In this document: one piece after another, positions 24,648-33,585 of the stretch
How the letters are laid out: the number at the start of each line of letters is the position of its first letter
How positions within the stretch are numbered: the stretch's first letter is position 1
Assembly: GCA_014879445.1 (NCBI GenBank)
Contig: JACSSC010000011.1
Coordinates: 1 to 37,345, forward strand
Reading direction: 5' to 3'
DNA from: Candidatus Competibacteraceae bacterium
GTDB taxonomy: Bacteria > Bacteroidota > Bacteroidia > CAIKAF01
Length of the DNA stretch: 37,345 nt
Notes under the pieces: model-generated
The model's database searches: none
What the model was told of the DNA's origin: nothing
What the model saw: the letters and a program-made list of their open reading frames with translations, nothing else
Made by a program: the position numbers and the translations under genes

Positions 24648-25334
24648 TTAGTTTGACCCAAACACTCTTTGAAGTAGGTCGTTAACCCTGTGATTGATAT
24701 CGTTGCGAATCTTACCTTCCTCAATCGCTACAATGTGAAACAGGCCATCTAATCCTTTGCTGGTTGTATGTGATGCTAAATTATCTGGGATGTCTGGCTG
24801 CCCCAATAAATCATTATATGTATTGTAGGTGGATGTTACCTGATACCATAATTGCTGTGCGCCTACGCTGGTCAAAGCATCTTCTATCGGAGGGGTAAAG
24901 GCATCACGCAGTTGAGTATATGTTTGTGATTTTAAATATTGAGTGGCAGCATCATTGGGGCCATTTAATATATTCATAGCATCGCTGAATGTAATATTGG
25001 TAATGGCATTGTAAAATATGGGACCCGCTGCGGTTGCCGCCTCTTCTGCAGCTCGGTTGATTTTTAAAATTAATTCATCCACTATTGCATCGCCAATTCC
25101 TGGCACGATGCGTAATGTTGATTCTACGGCTGCTGCCTCTGGAGGAAGTAAAATCTTGACAGCCAAATTGGCAAAATAACCGTCTGTTTTGTTAAGTGTG
25201 GCAACGGATGTATCAGAACTAACTTTTAATGCCTCTTTTAATCCGGCTACAATATCATCATTAGTTAAAGAATTTAGCAAATCACATGAATACAGTGAAA
25301 TGGCAAACAAAGGAATCATGATTAATTTTTTCAT
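24648..25334 (-). CDS. DUF4197 lipoprotein
   Basis: A 228-residue protein with a lipoprotein signal (MKKLIMIPLFAISLYSC, lipidated Cys17). The rest is helical and matches DUF4197: IVAGLKEALKVSSDTSV, VKILLPPEAAAVESTLR, DELILKINRAAEEAA and FSDAMNILNGPNDAATQYL. The family is widespread in Proteobacteria and Bacteroidota and its function is unknown. The protein probably faces the periplasm from either membrane. It converges with ribBA and diverges from the next gene. Confidence 0.9.
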   Translation of the reverse strand: MKKLIMIPLFAISLYSCDLLNSLTNDDIVAGLKEALKVSSDTSVATLNKTDGYFANLAVKILLPPEAAAVESTLRIVPGIGDAIVDELILKINRAAEEAATAAGPIFYNAITNITFSDAMNILNGPNDAATQYLKSQTYTQLRDAFTPPIEDALTSVGAQQLWYQVTSTYNTYNDLLGQPDIPDNLASHTTSKGLDGLFHIVAIEEGKIRNDINHRVNDLLQRVFGSN

Positions 25335-25370
25335 AGCTTAATTTTTTTCTTACCTCTTATCTCAATTAAT

Positions 25371-26075
25371 GTGCTAAATTTACTAAAAACTTTTTACATT
25401 CTCTATTTTTTTGTGAAACTTTTGCTAAAAATCCTGAGTTATTTTTGGCCTATTACTATTAGTAGGTATCAAAGTCAATTTTCAGGAGCGTTAACAGTTG
25501 ACTTGATTAATGGGAGAAAATCGCTGAATACTTCTAATGCTAATTATTCTTTCGATTCTCTGCACAGGGTTTTTCAAAGTGTTTTACCTCAATATTTAAA
25601 GATACAATCTGAAACCGAAAAAATCCTATTGCTTGGTATGGGTGCTGGTAGCGTTGTTCATATCATTCGAAAGGAAATGAATATAATTAATCCAATTCAA
25701 TGTGTGGAAATTGATCCCATTATGATAGAAATCGCACAATCAGAATTTGATTTTAATCAGTTTAAGGAAGTGGATGTTGTTATTAATGATGCTGCTCTGT
25801 GGGTAAATAATCACTCTTCAACTTATCAATGGATTATCGTTGATTTGTTTATTGATAATATCATCCCTGAAGTATTTTGTAGCGAATCGTTTTGGTATTC
25901 CCTTGATAAATTGTTAACGAAAAATGGGGTATTAATTACAAATACCATTACGTCAAATGAAAATAAGAAAGATAATGAGATGATTATAGCTTCTATTCTA
26001 TCAGCATTGGGTTATGATATGCAGAGCGTAACAATGTGGAATGTAAATAGGGTTTGGATATGCAAAAAAAAGTAA
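25371..26075 (+). CDS. Spermidine-synthase-like methyltransferase-fold protein
   Basis: A 234-residue protein. A short hydrophobic N-terminus (residues 8-30) precedes a beta-rich segment (FSGALTVDLINGRKSLNTSN) resembling the N-terminal tetramerisation domain of spermidine synthases. The Rossmann core has ILLLGMGAGSVV (motif I), CVEIDPIMIEIAQ (motif II) and YQWIIVDLFIDNI. True spermidine synthases carry a GGGDG-type loop and a catalytic Asp pair, but here the loop is GMGAG, so aminopropyl transfer is doubtful. It may be a methyltransferase. The start is a GTG. Its stop is 1 bp from the convergent purL. Confidence 0.72.
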   Translation: MLNLLKTFYILYFFVKLLLKILSYFWPITISRYQSQFSGALTVDLINGRKSLNTSNANYSFDSLHRVFQSVLPQYLKIQSETEKILLLGMGAGSVVHIIRKEMNIINPIQCVEIDPIMIEIAQSEFDFNQFKEVDVVINDAALWVNNHSSTYQWIIVDLFIDNIIPEVFCSESFWYSLDKLLTKNGVLITNTITSNENKKDNEMIIASILSALGYDMQSVTMWNVNRVWICKKK

Positions 26076-26076
26076 A

Positions 26077-28305
26077 TTATCGAAGCCGTGAAGCGATACT
26101 ATTTTCGTAGAGATTTATAAAATCATCTACTTGTCCCCATTTTTCACCATCAACATTAATTTCACCATTAGTTACTTTACCTAACTCAAGTACACCAACA
26201 GTATGTTGGGCTATAATTGAGTTGAATAAATCTAGATGCGATTTTTGCACACTTACAACTACACGACCCTGGGCTTCTCCAAAAAGAAAGGCATCCTTTC
26301 GTTCTTGTATGGTTTGAGTAATGTCAAATCCGGTTCGTTTTACAAATGATGATTCCAAAAGGGTAGTAATCAGCCCCCCGTCGGATATGTCGTGAGCAGA
26401 TTCAATAGCAGAATTGCGAATTAACGACTTTAATAACTCATGCAAAGAGGTTTCTTCATCAATATTGAAGTAGGGTGCAGGCGAATTTTTAATACCTACA
26501 AATGAATATAGATATTCGGATGAGTGAATATCGCCGGTTCCATTTTTGCCGAGTAAAAAGATATAATCACCTGCTTGATTAAATCCAATTCCGGTTTGCC
26601 ATGTCTTTTGGTCGAGAATCCCTAACATGCCTATAGTGGGAGTTGGAAAAACTGGGATTGTTTTATCTCCAATTTTACTTTGATTGTAGAAACTTACATT
26701 CCCGCCGGTTACGGGCGTTTGAAAATGCTTGCAGGCCTTTGTCATTCCTTTGATGGCGCCAACAAATTGCCAGTATGCCTCTGGATTGTATGGATTTCCA
26801 AAGTTCAGGCAGTTAGTTATGGCTGATGGCTCTCCACCCGAACAAACAATATTACGTGCAGCTTCGGCAACAGCAATGGCGGTGCCTGTTTCAGGATCGG
26901 CTTGCACATATCTTGAATTACAGTCAACAGTTAGGGCTATGGCCTTATTGCTTTCTTTGATATTAACGATTGAGGCATCGCAGGGACGGTTTGTGTTCAT
27001 GTTTACGGTTCCAACCATTGAATCGTATTGATTGTAAACCCATTGTTTGGAAGCAATATTGGGATGTGAAATGAGATATTGAGCAACATCTTTATAGCTT
27101 TTGGGCTGTGAAATGGATTGAGAATTCAACTTTTTGGATTCTGCAAAATAAGCGGGTTCAGTATATTCTCTTTCGTATTGAGGTGCGCCACCGCCCAAAA
27201 CTAAGCTTTCGGCTGGCAAGTCAGCAACTAATTCGCCGAGATAATAAAACTTGAGCTGCCCTCCTTCAGTAACTTCTCCAATTTGAGCACATGGCAAGTC
27301 CCATTTCTCAAAAATATTTTCAATTATTTTCTCTTCGCCTTTTTTTACCACTACAAGCATGCGCTCTTGCGATTCGGATAATAGTAACTCATAGGGTTGC
27401 ATGTCGGCTTGTCTGGTAGGCACTTTGTCTAAGTCAATTTTCATTCCATGCATACCTTTTGCGCTCATTTCGGCTGTAGAACAAATAATCCCGGCGGCTC
27501 CCATATCTTGCATGCCCACCACAGCGTTTGATTCAATTACTTCGAGAGTGGCTTCTAATAGCAACTTTTCTTGAAATGGGTCTCCGACCTGAACTGCCGG
27601 AAGGTCTTTTTTGCTATCTTCTGTCAAATCACCTGAGGCAAATGCTGCACCACCTATGCCGTCTTTTCCGGTGGCAGAACCAACAATATAAACAGGATTT
27701 CCTACTCCATGAGATGTAGCCGAAATTGTTTTTCCAATTTTCACAATGCCTACCGACATGGCATTAACTAAAGGGTTTTGTTCGAAAGAGTCGTCGAAAA
27801 ATACTTCACCACCAACGGTGGGTATGCCAAAAGAATTACCATAATTGCCTATACCTTTTACAACGCCTCGAATAATCCATTGAGTTCGATCGGTTTCAAT
27901 ATTACCAAAACGAAGAGAGTTGAGCTGTGCTATCGGACGAGCTCCCATCGTGAATATATCTCGATTGATTCCTCCAACACCTGTGGCAGCACCCTGATAG
28001 GGTTCAATAGCTGATGGATGATTGTGTGATTCAATTTTAAAACAACAAGCCAGTCCATCGCCTATATCCACAAGTCCAGCATTTTCTTCACCGGCTTTGG
28101 CTAGCATATGTGGGCCATCTTTGGGTAAGGTTTTTAGCCATTTAATTGAGTTTTTATATGAGCAATGCTCGCTCCACATGCCCGAATAGGCACAGAGTTC
28201 GGTAAAGTTAGGTGTGCGACCTAAAATATGAGTAATGGCTTCGTATTCTTGAGGTAATATCCCTAGTTTTTGGGCCGTTTCTACAGTAGTTGACGTTTGT
28301 GTCAT
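26077..28305 (-). CDS. purL: Phosphoribosylformylglycinamidine synthase subunit PurL (small form)
   Basis: A 742-residue ATP-dependent FGAM synthase, step four of purine synthesis. TELCAYSGMWSEHCSYKNS, FKIESHNHPSAIEPYQGAAT, GVGGINRDI, VQVGDPFQEK and the second-half AHDISDGGLITTLLES are present. Length fits the small PurL that works with separate PurQ (glutaminase) and PurS. Neither is in the window. It is a single gene with its own -7 box. Confidence 0.97.
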   Translation of the reverse strand: MTQTSTTVETAQKLGILPQEYEAITHILGRTPNFTELCAYSGMWSEHCSYKNSIKWLKTLPKDGPHMLAKAGEENAGLVDIGDGLACCFKIESHNHPSAIEPYQGAATGVGGINRDIFTMGARPIAQLNSLRFGNIETDRTQWIIRGVVKGIGNYGNSFGIPTVGGEVFFDDSFEQNPLVNAMSVGIVKIGKTISATSHGVGNPVYIVGSATGKDGIGGAAFASGDLTEDSKKDLPAVQVGDPFQEKLLLEATLEVIESNAVVGMQDMGAAGIICSTAEMSAKGMHGMKIDLDKVPTRQADMQPYELLLSESQERMLVVVKKGEEKIIENIFEKWDLPCAQIGEVTEGGQLKFYYLGELVADLPAESLVLGGGAPQYEREYTEPAYFAESKKLNSQSISQPKSYKDVAQYLISHPNIASKQWVYNQYDSMVGTVNMNTNRPCDASIVNIKESNKAIALTVDCNSRYVQADPETGTAIAVAEAARNIVCSGGEPSAITNCLNFGNPYNPEAYWQFVGAIKGMTKACKHFQTPVTGGNVSFYNQSKIGDKTIPVFPTPTIGMLGILDQKTWQTGIGFNQAGDYIFLLGKNGTGDIHSSEYLYSFVGIKNSPAPYFNIDEETSLHELLKSLIRNSAIESAHDISDGGLITTLLESSFVKRTGFDITQTIQERKDAFLFGEAQGRVVVSVQKSHLDLFNSIIAQHTVGVLELGKVTNGEINVDGEKWGQVDDFINLYENSIASRLR

Positions 28306-28321
28306 GCATCTCAGTTTGCTG

Positions 28322-28329
28322 CAAAATTA
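28322..28329 (-). promoter_or_regulatory. -7 box of purL
   Basis: The minus strand reads TAATTTTG, matching TAnnTTTG, with a predicted start about 10 bases before the purL ATG. A TTTG lies only 14 bases upstream, which is shorter than usual. No purine riboswitch is seen in this short leader. Confidence 0.4.
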
Positions 28330-28382
28330 CACTTTTAGATGAGCAAACCGAGAGTAATTTTTTCACATATTTACTATCAGCT

Positions 28383-29510
28383 TTATAACGTGTTCATGTT
28401 TTGCTTAATCTCGCTACCGGATTGCTCTGTAACTTTGGTTTGGTGGTGTATGGACTCGTTGTGAATTTGTTGAAAAAGTTTTAAGATGAAATCATCGGAT
28501 AGCCCTTTTTTACGTGCTTTCTCTATGGCTCTGTTTACAATATCAGTCCATCTCTCTGGTTGATAAAGCGTAAGCCGTTGCTCTTTTTTTACTTCACCAA
28601 TTGATTTGGCTATAACCATGCGTTCATTAATCAAATCAATCAAACAGTCATCAATGATATCTATGCGGTCGCGTAGTGAATTTAGTTGACCTGATTCTTG
28701 ATCGGACAGATGTTGTTTCGTTTCAGGCAGTGAAGAGAGTATCTCTGCTAATCTCCATGGGGTTATCTGTTGCTTGGCATCGGTTAGTGCCTTGTCTGGA
28801 TCAATACTGCTTTCTATCATCAGTCCATCAAATCCTAACGACATGGCTTGTTGCGATAATACATAAATCAAGTCGCGGGCTCCTCCAATATGTGATGGAT
28901 CAACGATGATGGGTAGTTCTGGATAACGTCTTCTCAGTTCAATTGGAATTTCCCACATAGGGGGATTGCGGTATATGGTTTTCTCATACATCGAAAACCC
29001 TCTGTGAACAGCAGCAATTCTTTTAACTCCCGATGCGGTAAATCTTTCAATTGCACCAATCCACAACTCAATATCAGGATTAATCGGGTTTTTTATCATT
29101 AAGGGAATGTCTGTCCCCTTTAATGCATTAGCAATTTCTTGTATGGCAAATGGTGATACTGTAGTTCGTGCTCCAATCCATAAGATGTCAATTTTGTGTT
29201 TTAATGCACGCTCAACGTGTTCAGGACTGGCCACTTCAACGGCAACCGGCAAGCCAACTGCTGCCGATGCTTGCTTTATCCAAGGTAATCCTTTTTCACC
29301 TACGCCTTCAAACATGTTAGGACGTGTTCGTGGCTTCCAAATCCCTGCTCTTATAATTTGTACTTGGTTGTGGCAATAAGCAGAGATGGACTGTATGGTT
29401 TCCCAAATTTGAGTTTCATTTTCAACACTGCATGGACCGGCTATCACTATGGGCTTTTTGGCATTGATGCCCCAACTGCTTAAGGGTAATACTTGAATTT
29501 CTCCTCCCAT
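28383..29510 (-). CDS. Bifunctional DAHP synthase / chorismate mutase
   Basis: A 375-residue fusion. Residues 1 to about 265 are a type I-beta-like DAHP synthase with VIAGPCSVEN, IIRAGIWKPRTRP, AVEVASPEHV, IWIGARTTV, KNPINPDI, AAVHRGF and IIVDPSHIGG. It condenses PEP and erythrose-4-P as the first shikimate step. Residues about 280-360 are an AroQ-type chorismate mutase (LRDRIDIIDDCLIDLINERM, IGEVKKEQRL, YQPERW). The fused mutase commonly acts as the allosteric sensor for prephenate or chorismate in such enzymes. That is family knowledge, not visible here. I chose the ATG at 29510. The longer frame to 29561 begins with TTG and adds 17 unrelated residues. Confidence 0.93.
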   Translation of the reverse strand: MGGEIQVLPLSSWGINAKKPIVIAGPCSVENETQIWETIQSISAYCHNQVQIIRAGIWKPRTRPNMFEGVGEKGLPWIKQASAAVGLPVAVEVASPEHVERALKHKIDILWIGARTTVSPFAIQEIANALKGTDIPLMIKNPINPDIELWIGAIERFTASGVKRIAAVHRGFSMYEKTIYRNPPMWEIPIELRRRYPELPIIVDPSHIGGARDLIYVLSQQAMSLGFDGLMIESSIDPDKALTDAKQQITPWRLAEILSSLPETKQHLSDQESGQLNSLRDRIDIIDDCLIDLINERMVIAKSIGEVKKEQRLTLYQPERWTDIVNRAIEKARKKGLSDDFILKLFQQIHNESIHHQTKVTEQSGSEIKQNMNTL

Positions 29511-29675
29511 ATGTTTAGTGTTATTTTTTTTGATGCCCTTGTTTTGCAATAAATATGCCAACGAAGGAATTCGAATTTGTTAACGATCAACTTTAACAAA
29601 ATTCCTATTTGTTATTAATGATTTTATCCCTTGTTCGGCTTGATTTTTGATGCTTTGAGCCGAAGATTTGTTTGC

Positions 29676-31232
29676 ATGAAAAAATCTGAAAACAACCCAT
29701 CAAATTCACTTTTAGAGTACATCTTGACGCATTATCGTGGCCTTTTTGCTGTTTTTTTTCTTCTTCCTCTTTCTGTTGCATATAATATTTGGTTCTATTG
29801 GCGGAACCGTTTTGTCTTTTGGATGCATTCAGCCCCTGAAAAGCATGCTGAAAAGGTTGAAAAAATCAGGCAGCAAGTTCTTGCATGGAATCGTGATGGT
29901 AGAACAAGAAAATTATGCACATCTCGTTCTGTATGGCTTACCATGAGCGAATTAGTGCCTTCTTATAAACGTGAAAGAAGGAAAATTAAAGTTGATTTAA
30001 TGGATGTCTTGCATGTTGATAGTATTAATCAAACCGTTCGCGTTCAACCTCTGGTAAATATGGGTCAAATTACGGCAACCCTACTACCGCTTGGTTGGAC
30101 ATTGCCTGTTGTGCCTGAATTGGACGACCTTACTGTAGGCGGTTTGATTATGGGTTTTGGTATAGAATCTTCTAGTCATAAATACGGGTTATTTCAACAT
30201 ATTTGCGAATCCTTTGAGATTATTACAGCCGATGGCATACTGATATCTTGCTCTGAAAAACATCATCCTGAATTGTTTTGTGCCATCCCTTGGTCGCATG
30301 GAACGCTTGGTATTTTAGTTTCCGTTACATTGAAAATTATTCCGGTTTCGCCTTTTATCCGTATTACATACACTCCTTTACATGGTATTGATAATATAGT
30401 TGATACATTTTCTGCTGTTAGTCGTCAAGCAGATAGCTATGATTTTGTTGAATGCCTCCAATATGGGCACGATAAAGCCGTTTTAATGACAGGAAATTTT
30501 GCAGATAAGCCGAATGCTGATGGACGAATAAATCGAATATCTGCATGGTATAAACCTTGGTTTTATAAACATGTACATAAATTTCTATATCAGCAGAATT
30601 CAGTTGTTGAATATATCCCCACTCGACAATACTACCACCGTCATACACGTAGTTTGTTTTGGGAAATGGAACAAATTATTCCGTTTGGCAATCATCCCGT
30701 ATTTCGCTTCTTTCTTGGATGGGCTCTTCCGCCACGTATAGCACTTTTAAAGTATTTTGAAACTGAAACAACAGCTCAACTTCGTGAACAGTTTCACGTG
30801 GTGCAAGATATGTTGATGCCAATTAGTAAACTTTACGATTCATTGCAATATTTTGATAAGCATTATAATATTTATCCGCTTTGGATATGTCCGATGCGTA
30901 TTATTGAAAAAGAAGCTGGGTTTATTCACCCATATTCATCTAATAATCATACCGACGAATTGTTCGTTGATATTGGAGCATATGGCACTCCTTCCATCCA
31001 ATCATTTAACGGGAATGATGCCTTGCATGAATTGGAACAATTTGTTATCAAAAATAGCGGCTATCAAGCATTATACGCAAGATCATTACTGTCTGAAAAC
31101 GACTTTAGAGTCATGTTTGATCATTCGCTTTACGATAAATTGCAAAAAGAAATGCCACATACTATCGAAGCGTTTGGTACAGTTTATGAAAAAGTGAAAG
31201 GTCGAATGTCGGCCTCTCAGCATCGAAAATAG
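29676..31232 (+). CDS. FAD-dependent delta24-sterol reductase homologue (DHCR24-like)
   Basis: A 518-residue protein, nearly the length of human DHCR24 (516). A single N-terminal membrane helix (FAVFFLLPLSVAYNIWF) is followed by the FAD_binding_4 domain: VNMGQITATLLPLGWTLPV, then ELDDLTVGGLIMG and IESSSHKYGLFQHIC (residues 164-177), a block that recalls the human enzyme almost unchanged. YYHRHTRSLFWE (319-330), IIPFGNHPVFR, HVVQDMLMP and ELFVDIGAYG continue the match along the whole length. DHCR24 reduces the C24-C25 double bond of sterols with NADPH. Here the substrate is unknown, since no cyclase or other sterol gene is in the window. The ATG at 29676 is preferred over an upstream TTG (29631). 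Confidence 0.9.
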   Translation: MKKSENNPSNSLLEYILTHYRGLFAVFFLLPLSVAYNIWFYWRNRFVFWMHSAPEKHAEKVEKIRQQVLAWNRDGRTRKLCTSRSVWLTMSELVPSYKRERRKIKVDLMDVLHVDSINQTVRVQPLVNMGQITATLLPLGWTLPVVPELDDLTVGGLIMGFGIESSSHKYGLFQHICESFEIITADGILISCSEKHHPELFCAIPWSHGTLGILVSVTLKIIPVSPFIRITYTPLHGIDNIVDTFSAVSRQADSYDFVECLQYGHDKAVLMTGNFADKPNADGRINRISAWYKPWFYKHVHKFLYQQNSVVEYIPTRQYYHRHTRSLFWEMEQIIPFGNHPVFRFFLGWALPPRIALLKYFETETTAQLREQFHVVQDMLMPISKLYDSLQYFDKHYNIYPLWICPMRIIEKEAGFIHPYSSNNHTDELFVDIGAYGTPSIQSFNGNDALHELEQFVIKNSGYQALYARSLLSENDFRVMFDHSLYDKLQKEMPHTIEAFGTVYEKVKGRMSASQHRK

Positions 31233-31333
31233 ACATGATTTTACTTCAAGTCATACAGATAGATTTTTCTGAACTTTCTTTATTGTCGTGCTTATTCACG
31301 AAAAATTACACCATCTGGGATAATTTTTCTTAT

Positions 31334-31341
31334 TATATTTG
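31334..31341 (+). promoter_or_regulatory. -7 box of the DUF2851 operon
   Basis: TATATTTG matches TAnnTTTG, and the predicted start near 31348 lies 14 bases before the ATG at 31362. No TTTG at -33 spacing is seen. The 130 bp between the previous stop and this gene contain nothing else I can name. Confidence 0.4.
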
Positions 31342-31361
31342 GTAGTCAATACTCATAAGCC

Positions 31362-32654
31362 ATGAAAAATCAATCCGAAGAATTGTTGCATTTTATATGG
31401 CAGTTTTTGTTCTTCGACAGAGCAACATTATACACTGCCCAGGGCGAAACATTAGAACTCCTTAGTCAGGGTATGTTAAATCATGATTCTGGACCTGATT
31501 TTTTTAATGCACGTATTCGAATTAATCAGCAGGAATGGGCAGGGAATATTGAGATCCATTGGAATAGCTCCGAATGGCATCAGCACAAACATCACGAAGA
31601 TCCTGCTTATAACAATGTAATATTACATGTGGTTTTTAATCATGACCGTGATGCTAGAAAACAAAATGGCAATTTTGTTCCTGTGTTAGAACTGAAGAGC
31701 CGAATTCAGAGCACTATGCTTAATAGATATCATGCCATTATGAAAAGTCGAAACTATATACCATGTGAAAAATTATTACCCGAAGTTTCGAAAATGGACG
31801 GTAAATCATTATTCTTTCAAAAATTATTGATTGAGCGGTTAATGATGAAAACCGAATCCATTCGAAAGGTTCTGCAAGACAATGGGTGGAATTGGGAAGA
31901 TGCTTTTTATCGCTTTATGGCACGTGCATTTGGTTTTAAGGTTAATGCCGAACCATTCTTTCAGTTGGCTTCTATTACGCCACTTTCTATATTATCAAAA
32001 CATAAAAGCCAAATATTTCAAATAGAAGCATTGTTGTTGGGGCAAGCCGGTCTGCTTTCCGACCAATACAATGATGAATATATGCAACAACTTTTAAAAG
32101 AATATCGTTTTCTCCAATCTAAATTCTCATTAATACCTATGATGCCACACATGTGGAAGTTTGGAAGAATGCGACCGCCTAATTTTCCAACTGTTAGGAT
32201 TGTTCAATTTGCCGCATTAATACATTATTCATCTGCATTGTTTTCGCATATGATTGAAATTAAAAAATATGATGAAGCAATGAACTGGCTTATGCAACCT
32301 GTAAGCGAATATTGGCAATATCGTTACCAGCCAGATGGGCTTCCTTCAAGAAAAAGAAATCAAATTGGCGAACTCTCTGCTCAATCTCTTATACTGAATG
32401 TTACAGTTCCATTTATGTTTTTGTATGGTAGAGAACGAAACATAGAACAACTTTGTGACAGAGCGATTGATATGCTTCAGCAAATCCCATCTGAGCAAAA
32501 TCAAATCGTAAAACGATTTGATTTAATGGGCGTAAAATCAAACAATGCAGGAGATTCTCAAGCCCTTTTAACATTAAAATCGAATTATTGTGATAAAAGA
32601 AAATGTTTACATTGTATATTTGGGAATCAAATATTAGTACAGAATCGTGAATAG
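31362..32654 (+). CDS. DUF2851 family protein
   Basis: A 430-residue soluble protein of a Bacteroidota-enriched family of unknown function. The N-terminal half has the family hallmarks: ELLHFIWQFLFFD, GMLNHDSGPDFFNARI, WAGNIEIHWNSSEWHQHKH and NVILHVVF. This His/Asp/Glu-rich beta region resembles a nuclease or metal-binding site, but no activity is established. The C-terminal half is helical, and the extreme end has a Cys cluster (CDKRKCLHC). It starts the series with PspC and thioredoxin genes and overlaps the PspC gene by 8 bp. Confidence 0.88.
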   Translation: MKNQSEELLHFIWQFLFFDRATLYTAQGETLELLSQGMLNHDSGPDFFNARIRINQQEWAGNIEIHWNSSEWHQHKHHEDPAYNNVILHVVFNHDRDARKQNGNFVPVLELKSRIQSTMLNRYHAIMKSRNYIPCEKLLPEVSKMDGKSLFFQKLLIERLMMKTESIRKVLQDNGWNWEDAFYRFMARAFGFKVNAEPFFQLASITPLSILSKHKSQIFQIEALLLGQAGLLSDQYNDEYMQQLLKEYRFLQSKFSLIPMMPHMWKFGRMRPPNFPTVRIVQFAALIHYSSALFSHMIEIKKYDEAMNWLMQPVSEYWQYRYQPDGLPSRKRNQIGELSAQSLILNVTVPFMFLYGRERNIEQLCDRAIDMLQQIPSEQNQIVKRFDLMGVKSNNAGDSQALLTLKSNYCDKRKCLHCIFGNQILVQNRE

Positions 32655-32865
32655 AGTAGTTCAATTTTTTGAAAAACAGGCATTTGGGGTCTGCAATTGG
32701 TGGGGAGATAAGTTAGGGATTGATCCATCCCGTATCCGATTGTATTTTATTTATGCCTCTTTTGCTACGATGGGGTCATGGTTCTTCTTCTACTTGATCA
32801 TGGCTTTTGTTTTGAAAATCAGAAACTATACTCGCCCCAAGAGAACAAAAGTTTGGGATTTGTAA
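32647..32865 (+). CDS. Small PspC-domain membrane protein
   Basis: A 72-residue protein. FGVCNWWGDKLGIDPSRIRLYFIYASFATM follows the PspC pattern (a Gly-Val-Cys turn, an amphipathic segment, then GIDP-x-x-x-R). A membrane helix covers about residues 36-59, and the C-terminal tail is basic. PspC proteins sense or buffer envelope stress in other bacteria. The role of this short stand-alone form is unknown. Start is a GTG at 32647, overlapping the end of the DUF2851 gene, so translation is likely coupled. Confidence 0.78.
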   Translation: MNRVVQFFEKQAFGVCNWWGDKLGIDPSRIRLYFIYASFATMGSWFFFYLIMAFVLKIRNYTRPKRTKVWDL

Positions 32866-32891
32866 TTTCGAATTGCTCAAATTGTTTATAT

Positions 32892-33314
32892 ATGAATAAA
32901 CGACTACTTGTATTTTCAATATTCTTATTCTCTGCCCTGGGTTGTAAGCTTCCAGATGCTGATAAAATTAAAACGAATCTTAATTTTGAAGTAGGGGAGT
33001 ATGCCGTTTCGCTTGAAAAAGCTCGTCGTGACCATAAAAACATTATGCTACACTTTTATGCCAATTGGTGTCCTCCTTGCAAGAAGATGAGAAAGGTTAC
33101 TTTTTCAAATAAAACTTTGGTTGAAAAGCTGAATAATGAATTTATCAATATAAAAATGAATGTTGATTCACAAGATGGTCGAATGCAGGCCGCCAGATTT
33201 GGAGTGAATGGATTCCCTGTTGTTATATTGATGGATACAAGTGAACAGATTTTATATAGGCATACCGGTTTTGTGGAGGCCTCCGTTTTGATGCAGGCCA
33301 TTGATAAACTATAA
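32892..33314 (+). CDS. Thioredoxin-fold lipoprotein
   Basis: A 140-residue protein with a lipoprotein signal (MNKRLLVFSIFLFSALGC, Cys18) and a thioredoxin domain with the active site WCPPC (Cys60, Cys63), preceded by MLHFYAN. The cis-Pro strand is GVNGFPVVILMD. It is the thioredoxin_7 / DUF255-like type of periplasmic disulfide handler. The ATG at 32892 is chosen because the signal peptide begins there; an upstream frame from 32778 runs through the PspC gene. The gap to PspC is 26 bp, so it is in the same transcript. Direction (oxidase or reductase) is not evident. Confidence 0.85.
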   Translation: MNKRLLVFSIFLFSALGCKLPDADKIKTNLNFEVGEYAVSLEKARRDHKNIMLHFYANWCPPCKKMRKVTFSNKTLVEKLNNEFINIKMNVDSQDGRMQAARFGVNGFPVVILMDTSEQILYRHTGFVEASVLMQAIDKL

Positions 33315-33335
33315 ATTTAATTAAATCAAATAACT

Positions 33336-33530
33336 ATGAAACTTATTTTCTTTACAATTATGAGTTTTTCGGCTCTTACTTTTTATTCTTGCAGTACTTG
33401 CCAGACATGTAAACATTCAGACCCTCAAAATTTCGAAGATCTGGAAATTTGCTCAAGCAATTATGATAACGATCAGACATATAATAACAATATCTCGTTT
33501 CTCGAAACCATGGGTTACGATTGTCAATAA
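33336..33530 (+). CDS. Small Cys-rich lipoprotein
   Basis: A 64-residue protein with a lipoprotein signal ending FYSC (Cys19), then STCQTCKH (Cys22, Cys25) and two more cysteines near the C-terminus. The mature part is acidic and Asn-rich. It matches no family I recognise. It lies 21 bp after the thioredoxin-fold lipoprotein, which suggests that the thioredoxin acts on its cysteines, or that both share a redox or metal role. That is inference from position only. An AACTA/TAGTT hairpin with a T run at about 33542-33560 is a weak terminator candidate. Confidence 0.68.
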   Translation: MKLIFFTIMSFSALTFYSCSTCQTCKHSDPQNFEDLEICSSNYDNDQTYNNNISFLETMGYDCQ

Positions 33531-33585
33531 CAGTTGTGTTATTAACTAATTAATAGTTTTTATTTTGCAAAAGAGAAAGGGATAT

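Noticed and set aside
32778-32891. Upstream extension of the thioredoxin lipoprotein
   Set aside because: It runs through the PspC gene in another frame, and a complete lipoprotein signal begins at 32892.
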